A stretch of 20,537 nucleotides of DNA, taken from positions 1-20,537 of IMG/VR virus record IMGVR_UViG_3300031687_000130. One strand, written 5' to 3'. The notes under the pieces are model-generated. The model was not told where the DNA came from. It saw only the letters and a list, made by a program, of their open reading frames with translations, and made no database searches. Of the stretch, positions 1 to 8,236 are shown piece after piece (the first letter of the stretch is position 1; each line of letters begins with the position of its first letter). Position numbers and translations under genes: made by a program. The DNA comes from a virus.

Positions 1-1
1 A

Positions 2-193
2 GATTGGGCAACATTTAATATCAACAATAGAACAAAACACGATGCATCTATTAGTTCTGGACTTGCTATTATGGCGTGTAATAAAAATAGATACGCACCA
101 CACGCTAAAAGAATAATATCAAAAGTCCCACTTGGTATTAAAAGATATGACAATGACGGGTACAATTCAAAAATAATGAAAATAAATGGTTAA
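2..193 (+). CDS. C-terminal end of upstream gene, probably terminase large subunit (5' partial)
   Basis: An open frame runs from the left edge to a TAA at 191-193 and encodes about 63 residues. It contains the stretch TKHDASISSGLAIMACNK, followed by a basic tail. A D-A-x(n)-G-L-A-x-x-A pattern near the C-terminus, directly before a portal gene, fits the end of the RNase H-like nuclease domain of a phage large terminase, which cuts and pumps DNA into the capsid. The position is the main argument: terminase-portal-scaffold-capsid is the classic order. The last codons overlap the portal start by 8 bases, which suggests translational coupling. No catalytic residues of the ATPase are in view, so the family call is an inference from context plus weak similarity. 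Confidence 0.5.
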   Translation, partial: DWATFNINNRTKHDASISSGLAIMACNKNRYAPHAKRIISKVPLGIKRYDNDGYNSKIMKING

Positions 194-2597
194 CATTAAC
201 TATAACAGCACTTTTCCAGATCAGGTGGTACCTGAAGAAGAGAAAAAAACCTACAAGTATGGGTTAGCCGTTGCTCAAGCTATAGAACACGAGTGGTTTA
301 GAAATAACAGTGGGCAAAATAGATTTATTAATAATTTTCAAAATTTTAATAGATTAAGATTATATGCTAGGGGTGAACAACCAATACAAAAATATAAAGA
401 TGAATTATCTATAAATGGAGATTTATCTTATTTAAATTTAGACTGGAAGCCAGTACCTGTTTTAGCTAAGTTTGTAGATATAGTAGTGAATGGTATGACT
501 GAAAAAGGTTATGAGATAAAAACATTTGCTCAAGATCCTTTTGCTTTAAAACAAAAAACTCAGTTTGCTCAAAATGCTATAAGAGACATAGAAAACAAAG
601 CAGCTATAGATTCTTTACAATCTAAATTAGGCCCTAATGCTAATTTGTATGCATCAGCAAATCCAGACAGTTTACCTGGAACAACAGAAGAATTAGATTT
701 ATACTTACAATTAAATTTTAAACAAGCTGTTGAGATAGCTGAAGAAGAAGTTTTAGAAAATATATTACAATACAATAAATTTGATGAAACTAAAAAAAGA
801 TTAGCTCAAGATTTAACAATACTAGGTATAAGTTGTGTTAAAACAAACTTTAATTTATCAGAGGGAGTTACAGTTGATTATGTTAATCCAGCAAACATTG
901 TACATTCATATACTGATGATCCTAATTTTGAAGATATATACTACGTAGGAGAAGTAAAAAATATGACGTTGTCTGAAGTTAAAAGACAATTTCCTAATTT
1001 AACAGATCAAGACTTAGAAAAAATTCAAAAATATCCTGGCAGAAGTTCATACACGAATAATTGGTGGGGACAACAAACACAAGATCAAGTACAGATTTTA
1101 TTTTTTGAATATAAAACATATCACGATCAAGTATTTAAAATAAAACAAACTGAACAAGGTTTAGAGAAAACGTTAGAAAAGCCTGATACTTTTAATCCAC
1201 CACCTAATGACAATTTTGAAAGAATATCAAGATCTATAGAGGTTTTATATTCTGGAGCTAAAGTTTTAGGTATGGGTAGTGAAATTTTAGAATGGAAACT
1301 ATGTGAAAACATGACTAGACCTTACGCTGATACTACTAAGGTTAATATGAATTATGTAATTTCCGCACCTAGAATGTACCAGGGAAGAATAGATTCTTTA
1401 GTAAGTAGAATAACTGGTTTTGCTGATATGATTCAAATTACTCATTTAAAATTACAACAAGTACTATCTCGTATTGTTCCAGATGGTGTATATTTAGATG
1501 TTGATGGTTTAGCCGAGGTTGATCTTGGTAATGGTACAAACTATAATCCTCAGGAAGCATTAAATATGTATTTTCAAACTGGTAGTATAGTCGGTAGATC
1601 TTTAACACAAGATGGTGATCCAAATAGAGGTAAAATACCAATACAAGAACTACAAAGCTCTAATGGTATGTCTAAAATACAATCGATGATACAGACATAT
1701 CAATATTATTTACAAATGATTAGAGATGTAACTGGTTTAAATGAAGCTAGAGATGGAAGTTCACCAGATAAAAATGCATTAGTAGGTTTACAAAAAATGG
1801 CGGCAGCTAATTCTAATACAGCTACAAGACATATATTACAATCATTAATGTATTCTACCGTTAGAACTTGTGAAAATATAAGTTTAAGAGTATCTGATAT
1901 GCTGCAATTCCCAACAACAAAAGCATCATTAATAGGTAGTATAAATGGATTTAATGTTGCTACATTAGGAGAAATAGAAAAACTTGCTCTTCATGATTTT
2001 GGTATATTTTTAGAACTTGAACCAGATGAAGAAGAAAAAGCTCAATTAGAACAAAGTATACAAATAGCTCTTCAACAAAAAACAATTGGTTTAGAAGATG
2101 CTATTGATTTAAGAGAAGTTAAAAACATTAAGCTTGCTAATCAAATGCTTAAGTTTAGACAAAAGAAAAAACAAGAAAAAGAAAGAGCTCAACAATTAGA
2201 AAACATACAAGCTCAAGCTCAAGCAAACTCTCAATCTGCTGAAAAAGCTGCTATGGCTGAGGTTCAAAAAAATCAAGCATTAGCAGAAACAGAAGTTCAA
2301 ATAGAGCAAGCTAAATCTCAGTTTGAAATCCAAAGAATGGAACAAGAGGTTATGAATAAAAAACAATTGATGGCTGAAGAGTTTAGCTATCAAATGCAAT
2401 TAGCTCAAATGGAACAACAAGGACAACAGCAAAAAGAACAATCAATAGAAGATCGTAAAGACAATAGAGTGCAAATACAAGGTACACAACAAAGTGAACT
2501 TATAGACCAACGACAAAACAATTTATTACCTAAAAATTTTGAATCAAGTAATGATAGTTTAGATGGTTTTGGATTAGAGCAATTTAATCCTAATTAA
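186..2597 (+). CDS. Portal protein
   Basis: This 803-residue protein is in the length range of the large portals of crAss-like and related podoviruses. Portals form the dodecameric ring at one capsid vertex through which DNA enters and leaves, and which nucleates head assembly. The order fits: it follows a terminase-like end and precedes a scaffold-like gene and the capsid gene. The N-terminal half is mixed alpha/beta. The middle (roughly residues 380-560) has long helical stretches such as the one around VLSRIVPDGVYLDVDG and a MIRDVTGLNEARDG motif, typical of portal stem/wing regions. From about residue 610 it is acidic, then becomes a Gln/Glu/Lys-rich coiled coil (about 650-770) and ends in a polar tail. 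The ATG at 186 overlaps the previous gene; an alternative start further in would lose conserved-looking sequence. No Shine-Dalgarno is visible. Confidence 0.85.
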   Translation: MVNINYNSTFPDQVVPEEEKKTYKYGLAVAQAIEHEWFRNNSGQNRFINNFQNFNRLRLYARGEQPIQKYKDELSINGDLSYLNLDWKPVPVLAKFVDIVVNGMTEKGYEIKTFAQDPFALKQKTQFAQNAIRDIENKAAIDSLQSKLGPNANLYASANPDSLPGTTEELDLYLQLNFKQAVEIAEEEVLENILQYNKFDETKKRLAQDLTILGISCVKTNFNLSEGVTVDYVNPANIVHSYTDDPNFEDIYYVGEVKNMTLSEVKRQFPNLTDQDLEKIQKYPGRSSYTNNWWGQQTQDQVQILFFEYKTYHDQVFKIKQTEQGLEKTLEKPDTFNPPPNDNFERISRSIEVLYSGAKVLGMGSEILEWKLCENMTRPYADTTKVNMNYVISAPRMYQGRIDSLVSRITGFADMIQITHLKLQQVLSRIVPDGVYLDVDGLAEVDLGNGTNYNPQEALNMYFQTGSIVGRSLTQDGDPNRGKIPIQELQSSNGMSKIQSMIQTYQYYLQMIRDVTGLNEARDGSSPDKNALVGLQKMAAANSNTATRHILQSLMYSTVRTCENISLRVSDMLQFPTTKASLIGSINGFNVATLGEIEKLALHDFGIFLELEPDEEEKAQLEQSIQIALQQKTIGLEDAIDLREVKNIKLANQMLKFRQKKKQEKERAQQLENIQAQAQANSQSAEKAAMAEVQKNQALAETEVQIEQAKSQFEIQRMEQEVMNKKQLMAEEFSYQMQLAQMEQQGQQQKEQSIEDRKDNRVQIQGTQQSELIDQRQNNLLPKNFESSNDSLDGFGLEQFNPN

Positions 2598-2609
2598 TTA
2601 TTATTAATT

Positions 2610-2621
2610 TTATATTATATT
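2610..2621 (+). promoter_or_regulatory. A/T leader box directly before the scaffold-like gene
   Basis: The 15 bases TTATATTATATTATG at 2610-2624, ending in the start codon, recur exactly at 5380-5394 before another gene. The box sits directly on the start codon where a ribosome-binding site would be, and there is no purine-rich Shine-Dalgarno. It could be a translation-enhancing A/T leader of the Bacteroidota type or part of a promoter; the sequence does not decide. Confidence 0.35.
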
Positions 2622-3836
2622 ATGTCAAATAAAGAAACAAAAGTAAAAGAAGAGGTTAAAAAAGAAGGAGAATTTAAAATTAAATCTGCAAAAAAAGTTA
2701 AAGATTTAAGTAAACAAACTCCAGATATTATAAAAATAGATTTAACAAAAAAACCAAAAGATGCCATTCAAACACAAGAGGCAGATGATAGCGATGCTAT
2801 TATCAAAGAGCAAAAAGACAGTGGCGACAGCGAAAGCGTGGTTAAAGAAATACGGACCACCGAAGAAAAAGTAGAAAATGAGTCTGACTCGCCTATACAA
2901 GAAATAAAAGATGAAGACAATTACACTGACAAGAGCGGAGTGGCGGGAAGCAATGAAGCTACCACTACCGTATCAGAACAAAAAGAAATACCAAAGGAAG
3001 TTGAAGCACAAAAGCTCCCTGAAAATATAGACAAATTAATTAAATTCATGAAAGATACTGGTGGTGACGTAAATGATTACGCACGCTTGAACGCTGATTA
3101 CACAAATGTGGATAGCGAATCTTTATTACATGAATATTACAAAACAGCTAAACCACATCTTAATGCAGAAGAAAGAGGATTTATTATTGAAGACTCTTTT
3201 CATTTTGATGAGGAATTAGATGAAGCAAGGGAAATTCGAAAGAAAAAACTTGCGTATAAAGAAGAAGTTGCAAAAGCTAAAAACTATTTAGAGGGATTGA
3301 AAGTAAAATATTACGACGAAATCAAGTTGAGACCCGGCGTAACTCAAGACCAACAAAAAGCTACAGATTTTTTCAACCGCTTTAATGAAGAAAAAAAAGC
3401 AGGTGATGCTAGACACGTGGAGTTTATTGCTAAAACTAAATCGCTTCTTAATAATGATTTCAAAGGTTTTGATTTTAAAGTAGGAGAGAAAAAATTTAGA
3501 TATGGTATTAAAGATCCTTCAAGTGTTGCTGACAACCAAGGTGATATTAGTAATTTCATTAAGACGTTCTTAAATGATAAAGGAGAAATAGGAGATCACA
3601 AAGGTTATCATAAAGCTTTATATGCTGCCAAAAATGCTGATACAATAGCACAACATTTTTATGAACAAGGTAAAACTGATGCGATTAAAAGTAATGTTGC
3701 TAAATCTAAAAACATAGTTACAGAGCCAAGGAAAACATCTGATGGTGAAGTATTTATTGATGGATTTAAAGTTAAAGCTATTAGTGGCCTTGATTCTTCA
3801 AAATTATCAATTAAAAAAAGAAAATTTAACAATTAA
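2622..3836 (+). CDS. Probable scaffolding / capsid assembly protein
   Basis: This 404-residue protein has no enzyme motif. It lies between portal and major capsid genes, the usual place of the scaffold that shapes the procapsid and is then released. Composition agrees: residues 1-130 are a low-complexity, highly charged Lys/Glu/Asp/Ser/Thr stretch that is probably disordered. Residues about 190-290 are charged and helical, likely coiled coil, for example around EAREIRKKKLAYKEEVAKA. The C-terminus is basic (ending SIKKRKFNN), as in many scaffolds whose C-terminal end contacts the capsid protein. The A/T leader TATATTATATT touches the ATG. Codons in the region about 2810-3000 are more GC-rich (CGG, GCG, GTG) than in the neighbours. 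A head-maturation or minor capsid role is the main alternative. Confidence 0.6.
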   Translation: MSNKETKVKEEVKKEGEFKIKSAKKVKDLSKQTPDIIKIDLTKKPKDAIQTQEADDSDAIIKEQKDSGDSESVVKEIRTTEEKVENESDSPIQEIKDEDNYTDKSGVAGSNEATTTVSEQKEIPKEVEAQKLPENIDKLIKFMKDTGGDVNDYARLNADYTNVDSESLLHEYYKTAKPHLNAEERGFIIEDSFHFDEELDEAREIRKKKLAYKEEVAKAKNYLEGLKVKYYDEIKLRPGVTQDQQKATDFFNRFNEEKKAGDARHVEFIAKTKSLLNNDFKGFDFKVGEKKFRYGIKDPSSVADNQGDISNFIKTFLNDKGEIGDHKGYHKALYAAKNADTIAQHFYEQGKTDAIKSNVAKSKNIVTEPRKTSDGEVFIDGFKVKAISGLDSSKLSIKKRKFNN

Positions 3837-3848
3837 AAATAAAAGAAT

Positions 3849-5321
3849 ATGTCAATTCAACCACAGTTTGGTTCGATAGTACCGTCGCAATCGCAACAAC
3901 TACTGAACACAAACTATTTAAATTTCACAGGTGGGCAAAACGATTTTGCTCAACAATATTTACCTGAGATATACGAACAAGAAGTAGAGCGTTATGGAAA
4001 CAGAACGTTATCAGGCTTCTTAAGAATGGTAGGCGCTGAAATGCCTATGACTTCTGACCAAGTTGTTTGGTCTGAACAAAATAGATTACACGTTGCATAC
4101 AATAACTGTACAAACGCAGTTGCTGGAGCAGTGTCTACTATAACAATACCTGTTAGTGCAGCTGGCGTTGTACCTGCTATAATTAATGTTGTTTCCCCTG
4201 GTCAAACAATTGTAGCCTTAGATAATGCTGGTAATGAACTAAAATGTATTGTAACTTCTAGTACTACTAACACTGGTGCTTTAATTGTAGCTCCTTACAC
4301 AGCAACTACTACTGCTGGTCTTGGTGCTGTTGTTAAGATATTTGTTTATGGTTCAGAATTTAACAAAGGACAAACTATACAAAACTGGAATGGCGTTGCT
4401 GGTACTTTAACTAATCAAGGTGCTGCTGGTAATAATACTAATATTAGTATAACTCCTTCTTTCACACAATTTTCTAACTCTCCTATCATAATTAGAAACA
4501 CTTACACTGTAAATGGTTCTGATATGGCTCAAATTGGTTGGGTTGAAGTTGCTACTGAAGATGGAACTACTGGGTATTTATGGTATTTAAAAGCTGAATC
4601 TGAAACTAGATTACGTTTTGAAGATTATCTTGAAATGAGTATGGTAGAAGGTGAAATAGCAACTGCTGGTCTTGGTGCTGGTTCTGCTACTGCTTCTGGA
4701 TTTACTGGTACTCAAGGTATGTTTGCTGCTATTCAGTCAAGAGGTAACGTAGAGATTGGATTTGCTGGCGCTGCTGGTTTAGATGATTTTGATGAAATCC
4801 TTAAGAATTTAGATACTCAGGGTGCTATTGAAGAAAACATGCTTTTCTTACAAAGATCAACGGCATTAGAATTTGATAACATGTTAAGTAATATTTCTCA
4901 GGGAGTTTCTGGAGGTACTGCTTATGGTTTGTTTGAAAATTCTGAAGAAATGGCATTGAATCTTGGGTTTAGTGGTTTCCGCAGAGGATCTTATGATTTC
5001 TATAAAACTGATTGGAAATATTTAAATGATGCTTCTACGCGTGGTGCACAAGTTGGACCATCTTCTATTGAAGGTGTTTTAATACCTGCTGGAACTTGAA
5101 CTGTTTACGATCAAATTTTAGGAACAAACATTAGACGACCATTTTTACACGTTAGATATAGAGCTTCTCAAACAGAAGACAGACGTATGAAGTCTTGGTT
5201 AACTGGTTCTGCCGGTGGTGCATACACTTCAAATCTTGATGCTATGGAAGTAAACTTCCTATCTGAAAGATGTTTAGTTGTACAAGCTGCTAATAACTTT
5301 GTGTTATTCCAAGGAGTTTAA
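3849..5321 (+). CDS. Major capsid protein, interrupted by an in-frame TGA at codon 417
   Basis: The frame reads 416 codons to a TGA at 5097-5099, then 73 further sense codons to a TAA at 5319-5321, giving 490 codons in all, close to the usual length of crAss-like major capsid proteins. The part after the TGA begins TVYDQILGTNIRRPFLHVRY and ends AANNFVLFQGV. It is ordinary coding sequence with the same codon use and has no start codon of its own near the break. The protein would form the HK97-fold shell. The N-terminus (FLRMVGAEMPMTSDQVVWSE) and central EDYLEMSMVEGEIATAGLG region are typical of a self-assembling capsid subunit. Residues about 90-174 form a Thr/Val/Ala-rich beta segment that looks inserted. 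Capsid identity rests on gene order, length and composition. Whether the TGA is read through, recoded or an error is unresolved. Confidence 0.8.
5097..5099 (+). other. In-frame TGA within the capsid gene (candidate UGA readthrough/recoding, or point mutation)
   Basis: The codons around it read GGA ACT TGA ACT GTT, and the next base after the TGA is A. One substitution from TCA (Ser) or TGG (Trp) would explain it. Trp is otherwise TGG throughout this gene, and none of the other genes contains an internal TGA, so a whole-genome TGA-to-Trp code is not supported here. The downstream 73 codons remain open and capsid-like. Confidence 0.75.
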
Positions 5322-5328
5322 TATTAAT

Positions 5329-5364
5329 GTAAAGTCATGGGGCATTAATTTGCCCCACCTTTAC
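5329..5364 (+). terminator. Strong hairpin after the capsid gene
   Basis: GTAAAG (5329-5334) pairs with CTTTAC (5359-5364), and TGGGGCA (5338-5344) pairs with TGCCCCA (5351-5357). A 3/1-base internal bulge lies between the two stems, and the loop is TTAATT. It starts 8 bases past the capsid TAA and is the most GC-rich element of the neighbourhood. The downstream run is A/T-rich but lacks a clean T tract. It may therefore be a leaky terminator or a 3' RNA-stabilising hairpin that raises capsid mRNA level relative to the next gene. Confidence 0.65.
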
Positions 5365-5379
5365 TATTTAACTATTTAA

Positions 5380-5391
5380 TTATATTATATT
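5380..5391 (+). promoter_or_regulatory. Second copy of the A/T leader box
   Basis: This is the same 15-base sequence, start codon included, as at 2610-2624. It lies between the capsid hairpin and the ATG at 5392. If the hairpin terminates transcription, this short A/T interval is the only place for a new promoter. I see no clear -33/-7 Bacteroidota promoter pair. Confidence 0.35.
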
Positions 5392-6150
5392 ATGAAAAAA
5401 GAAGTAAAAAAAGGTACATGGGAGATTAAAGATAGGACTTATTATTTAAAAGGTCCTCATACTCCTTTAACTTTAAAAATACCGTCAAGACATACATACA
5501 CGCACAATCTGCTTTGGTATGATGAAAAATTAAATGAACAAAGAGAAATAAGATATGCTACAAACCAAAACTCTCCTTTAAAAGATGAGCAAAAAGGTGA
5601 AGCAACTTTAGGTCATATAATGTTTAAAGATGGATATCTTGAAGTTAAGAAAAAAGATCAAGCCTTACAAAGATTATTATCTATATATCATCCTTTGAAC
5701 AACGTTAAATATCAAGAATTAGATGTAGTTGAAGATGCTAAAGATGAATTAGAAGATTTAGAAATAGAAATTGATGCTTTAACTATGGCAAGATCAACAG
5801 ATATTGATCAAGCAGAAGCTATATTAAGAGTTGAGATGGGATCTAAGGTTGCAGAGATGAGTTCTAAGGAAATTAAAAGAGATTTAATTAGGTTTGCTAA
5901 AAACAATCCTGCACTGTTCTTAGATTTAGCTCAAGATGATAATGTTCAGTTAAGAAATTATGCTATAAAAGCAACAGAAGCTGGAATAATAAATCTAGCT
6001 GATGATCAAAGAACTTTTCAATGGGCTTCAAATGGTAAAAAACTAATGACTGTTCCTTTTGATGAACATCCTTATGCTGCAATGGCTGCGTTCTTTAAAA
6101 CAGATGAAGGTTTAGATGTTTATAAATCTATAGAGAAAAAACTTTCTTAA
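5392..6150 (+). CDS. Virion-associated protein of unknown function
   Basis: This 252-residue soluble protein has no signal peptide or membrane segment. It appears to have three parts. Residues 1-100 are a beta-rich N-terminal domain containing RHTYTHNLLWYDEKL and GHIMFKDGYLEVKKKDQALQ. Residues about 105-135 are an acidic linker (EDAKDELEDLEIEIDAL). Residues about 135-252 are a helical C-terminal domain with NPALFLDLAQDDN and a DDQRTFQWASNGKKLMTVPF turn that resembles a small winged-helix or nucleotide-independent binding module. I do not recognise an enzyme. Its place between capsid and connector genes, flanked by two hairpins, suggests a head decoration, head-completion or capsid-associated DNA-binding role. 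The flanking hairpins suggest its expression is set separately from the capsid gene. Confidence 0.7.
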   Translation: MKKEVKKGTWEIKDRTYYLKGPHTPLTLKIPSRHTYTHNLLWYDEKLNEQREIRYATNQNSPLKDEQKGEATLGHIMFKDGYLEVKKKDQALQRLLSIYHPLNNVKYQELDVVEDAKDELEDLEIEIDALTMARSTDIDQAEAILRVEMGSKVAEMSSKEIKRDLIRFAKNNPALFLDLAQDDNVQLRNYAIKATEAGIINLADDQRTFQWASNGKKLMTVPFDEHPYAAMAAFFKTDEGLDVYKSIEKKLS

Positions 6151-6161
6151 CATGTAATACT

Positions 6162-6190
6162 AATAAGGGAGGTGTAATGCCTCCTTTATT
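6162..6190 (+). terminator. Hairpin after the 252-residue protein gene
   Basis: AATAAGGGAGG (6162-6172) pairs with CCTCCTTTATT (6180-6190). That is 11 base pairs with one G-T wobble and a 7-base loop TGTAATG. It starts 12 bases past the TAA at 6150, and A-rich sequence follows. The TTTATTAT arm gives a partial U-rich end, so it is a plausible, possibly weak, terminator or an mRNA 3' stabiliser. Its GGGAGG arm is too far (over 30 bases) from the next ATG to act as a Shine-Dalgarno. Confidence 0.6.
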
Positions 6191-6206
6191 ATAATAAAAA
6201 AAACAA

Positions 6207-6986
6207 ATGGCTATAAACGTAAATACCGTATATCAAACGGTTTTATTAATATTAAACAAAGAACAAAGAGGCTATATAACCCCTGAAGAGTTTAATAAAA
6301 TTGGTAATCAAGTTCAACTTGAAATATTTGAAAAATATTTTGAAGATCTTAATCAACAAATTCGAGTGCCACAAACTGACACAGACTATGCTGATAGGGT
6401 AGTAAATCTTGATGAAAAAATAGCTATATTTAAAACTTCAGGTAACGCTTCTCCAGCAACACTAGTTGATGGTATAACAAATTATTGGGTTTTACCAGCT
6501 GTAGATATTTTTGGTAATGATGTACAACCTGACTCTAGTACACCTTTTTATAGATTAGGTACTGTTTTGTATAATAATGAAACAGAAGTTCAAAGAGTTG
6601 ATAGATCAGATTTTTATCATATAAACAAATCACTACTTACAAAACCTACAACAACATATCCTGTTTATTTATATGAAAATCAAAAACTTTTTGTAAAACC
6701 TAATTCTATTAAAACACAAGGCGAGATACAAGTTGATTTTATAAGAAAACCAACACAACCAACTTGGACTTTTAATGTTGGTTCATTAGGTCAATATGTT
6801 TTTAATACAGATTCAAAATCTCCTACAGTTCCAAATGGTCATGTTGATTTCGAACTTCATAAATCTGAACAGACTAGTTTAATAATTGAAATATTAATGT
6901 ATGCTGGAATAATAATAAGAGATCCTCAAATAGTACAAGCAGCGGCTCAAGAGGCTGCTTCAATTGAACAAAACGAAAAAAGCTAA
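6207..6986 (+). CDS. Probable head-tail connector / ring protein
   Basis: This 259-residue protein starts with a helical domain. Its motif VYQTVLLILNKEQRGYITPE and following FNKIGNQVQLEIFEKYFEDL I recognise as recurrent in structural proteins of marine tailed phages. A beta-rich middle (residues about 60-215) follows, with the pattern PTTTYPVYLYENQKLFVKPN, typical of portal-adaptor proteins that mix a helical bundle with a beta sandwich. A C-terminal helix (LIIEILMYAGIIIRDPQIVQ) is followed by a short acidic tail. The position after the capsid genes and before a second adaptor-like gene fits a ring protein that docks under the portal and links head to tail. The next gene begins only 6 bases on, suggesting co-translation. 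The exact ring (adaptor or tail tube) cannot be decided from sequence alone. Confidence 0.6.
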   Translation: MAINVNTVYQTVLLILNKEQRGYITPEEFNKIGNQVQLEIFEKYFEDLNQQIRVPQTDTDYADRVVNLDEKIAIFKTSGNASPATLVDGITNYWVLPAVDIFGNDVQPDSSTPFYRLGTVLYNNETEVQRVDRSDFYHINKSLLTKPTTTYPVYLYENQKLFVKPNSIKTQGEIQVDFIRKPTQPTWTFNVGSLGQYVFNTDSKSPTVPNGHVDFELHKSEQTSLIIEILMYAGIIIRDPQIVQAAAQEAASIEQNEKS

Positions 6987-6992
6987 CAGACT

Positions 6993-8231
6993 ATGGCAAC
7001 ACCTAATGGTGGTTTAATAACCGAAACAAACGCTCAATATTATACTGGTACACAAGTAATAATAGCAGTTGATCCAAGCTTAGCTGTTGGCCAAACTATA
7101 TTTAAAACAACTTTTGATACTTCACTTACTTTTGGATCAAACGATCCAACAAGTCCCCTTTACAATAATAATAACTTTAGATTATATACTAGCACTAATG
7201 GTGCCACTGGTAGTTTTACTGAATATATACAAGCTTATACTGTTTTAAACGACACAATCACTTTAGCCGCACAAATAGCTGCTGGCTCTTATGTTGTTAT
7301 ACAATTACTTAGCGAAAGTGGCGGGGAGTTTGGTAATAAAGATGCTTTAGGCACAGTGGTTGAAGAAAACTATGCTGGGTATCAATATATAAAAATAAAA
7401 GAAGTTGTAAATAACTTTTTAGTAGCGTATGTAGGTGCTGGAAAATTAATATCAAGTGTAAAAAGAACTGATGTTGTTTTTCATGCTAAAAGAGCACTAC
7501 AAGAATTTAGCTATGATACTTTAAAAAGTATTCATTCTCAAGAATTAAACATACCTGCTAATCTTAGTATCCCTTTGCCTCAAGATTATGTTAATTATGT
7601 AAATGTATCGTGGATTGACGGTCAAGGTGTAAAACATATTATATACCCTACCACTTTAACATCAAACCCATATACTAAGCCTATACAAGACGCTCAAGGT
7701 ATTCCTACTCAAACTAGTGATGGTGTTGATATAACAGGTACTTCTTTAACTGAAGCCAGATGGGCAGCTAATAATCCAACTATAATTAATGAAATAAGAG
7801 ATGATATTGCCGGTAGACTTATAGCTGATGGGTTATATGGCTTTTACGGTAATTCTTTTATGTATGGTCAAAGATATGGTATGCAACCAGAAATATCTCA
7901 AATTAATGGTTGGTTTACAATAAACGAAAGAGAAGGTAAAATGTCTTTTTCTAGTGATTTAAATGGAAAATTAATAATATTAGAATATATATCTGATGGC
8001 TTAGCTTATGATCAAGATATGCAAGTTCCTAAATTAGCTGAAGAAGCTATATATTCATATATAATTCACGCTATTTTAGCAAGTAGAATAAATCAACCTG
8101 AATATATAATACAAAGATTACGTAGAGAAAAAAGTGCAAAATTAAGAAACGCAAAAATAAGATTATCAAACATTAAATCAAGTGAGTTTATTCAAATAAT
8201 GAGAGGTAAATCTAAATGGCTTAAAAACTAA
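6993..8231 (+). CDS. Probable tail tubular/adaptor protein (P22 gp4-like role)
   Basis: This 412-residue protein has two parts. Residues 1-125 are Thr/Asn/Gly-rich and beta-strand-like, perhaps an added domain. The core starts near IKIKEVVNNFLVAYVG (about residue 131) and has helices (VVFHAKRALQEFSYDTLKSI), a beta segment (NIPANLSIPLPQDYVNYVNV) and a final helical bundle (KLAEEAIYSYIIHAILASRI) ending in a very basic tail. This helix-beta-helix layout is that of the gp4-like tail accessory factors of podoviruses, which form a dodecameric ring between portal and nozzle. It is followed 5 bases later by the giant tail gene. The role is inferred from order and fold pattern. A minor tail or tail-fibre anchor protein is possible because of the N-terminal beta domain. 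Confidence 0.6.
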   Translation: MATPNGGLITETNAQYYTGTQVIIAVDPSLAVGQTIFKTTFDTSLTFGSNDPTSPLYNNNNFRLYTSTNGATGSFTEYIQAYTVLNDTITLAAQIAAGSYVVIQLLSESGGEFGNKDALGTVVEENYAGYQYIKIKEVVNNFLVAYVGAGKLISSVKRTDVVFHAKRALQEFSYDTLKSIHSQELNIPANLSIPLPQDYVNYVNVSWIDGQGVKHIIYPTTLTSNPYTKPIQDAQGIPTQTSDGVDITGTSLTEARWAANNPTIINEIRDDIAGRLIADGLYGFYGNSFMYGQRYGMQPEISQINGWFTINEREGKMSFSSDLNGKLIILEYISDGLAYDQDMQVPKLAEEAIYSYIIHAILASRINQPEYIIQRLRREKSAKLRNAKIRLSNIKSSEFIQIMRGKSKWLKN

Positions 8232-8236
8232 ATTAA

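Noticed and set aside
569-1641. Minus-strand open frames of 60-70 codons across the portal gene
   Set aside because: They lie wholly within a well-supported plus-strand gene, lack leaders like the other starts, and have composition explained by the antisense of the portal codons.
5100-5321. A separate small gene after the capsid TGA
   Set aside because: No start codon with a leader is near 5100. The frame is exactly that of the capsid gene, and the sequence reads as its C-terminal core.
3849-5321. Genome-wide TGA-to-Trp code in this phage
   Set aside because: Across roughly 20 kb of coding DNA only one internal TGA is seen and Trp is TGG everywhere, so a full reassignment is not supported; kept only as an alternative for the single codon.
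6167-6174. GGGAGGTG as a Shine-Dalgarno for the gene at 6207
   Set aside because: It is more than 30 bases from the ATG and forms one arm of a hairpin.
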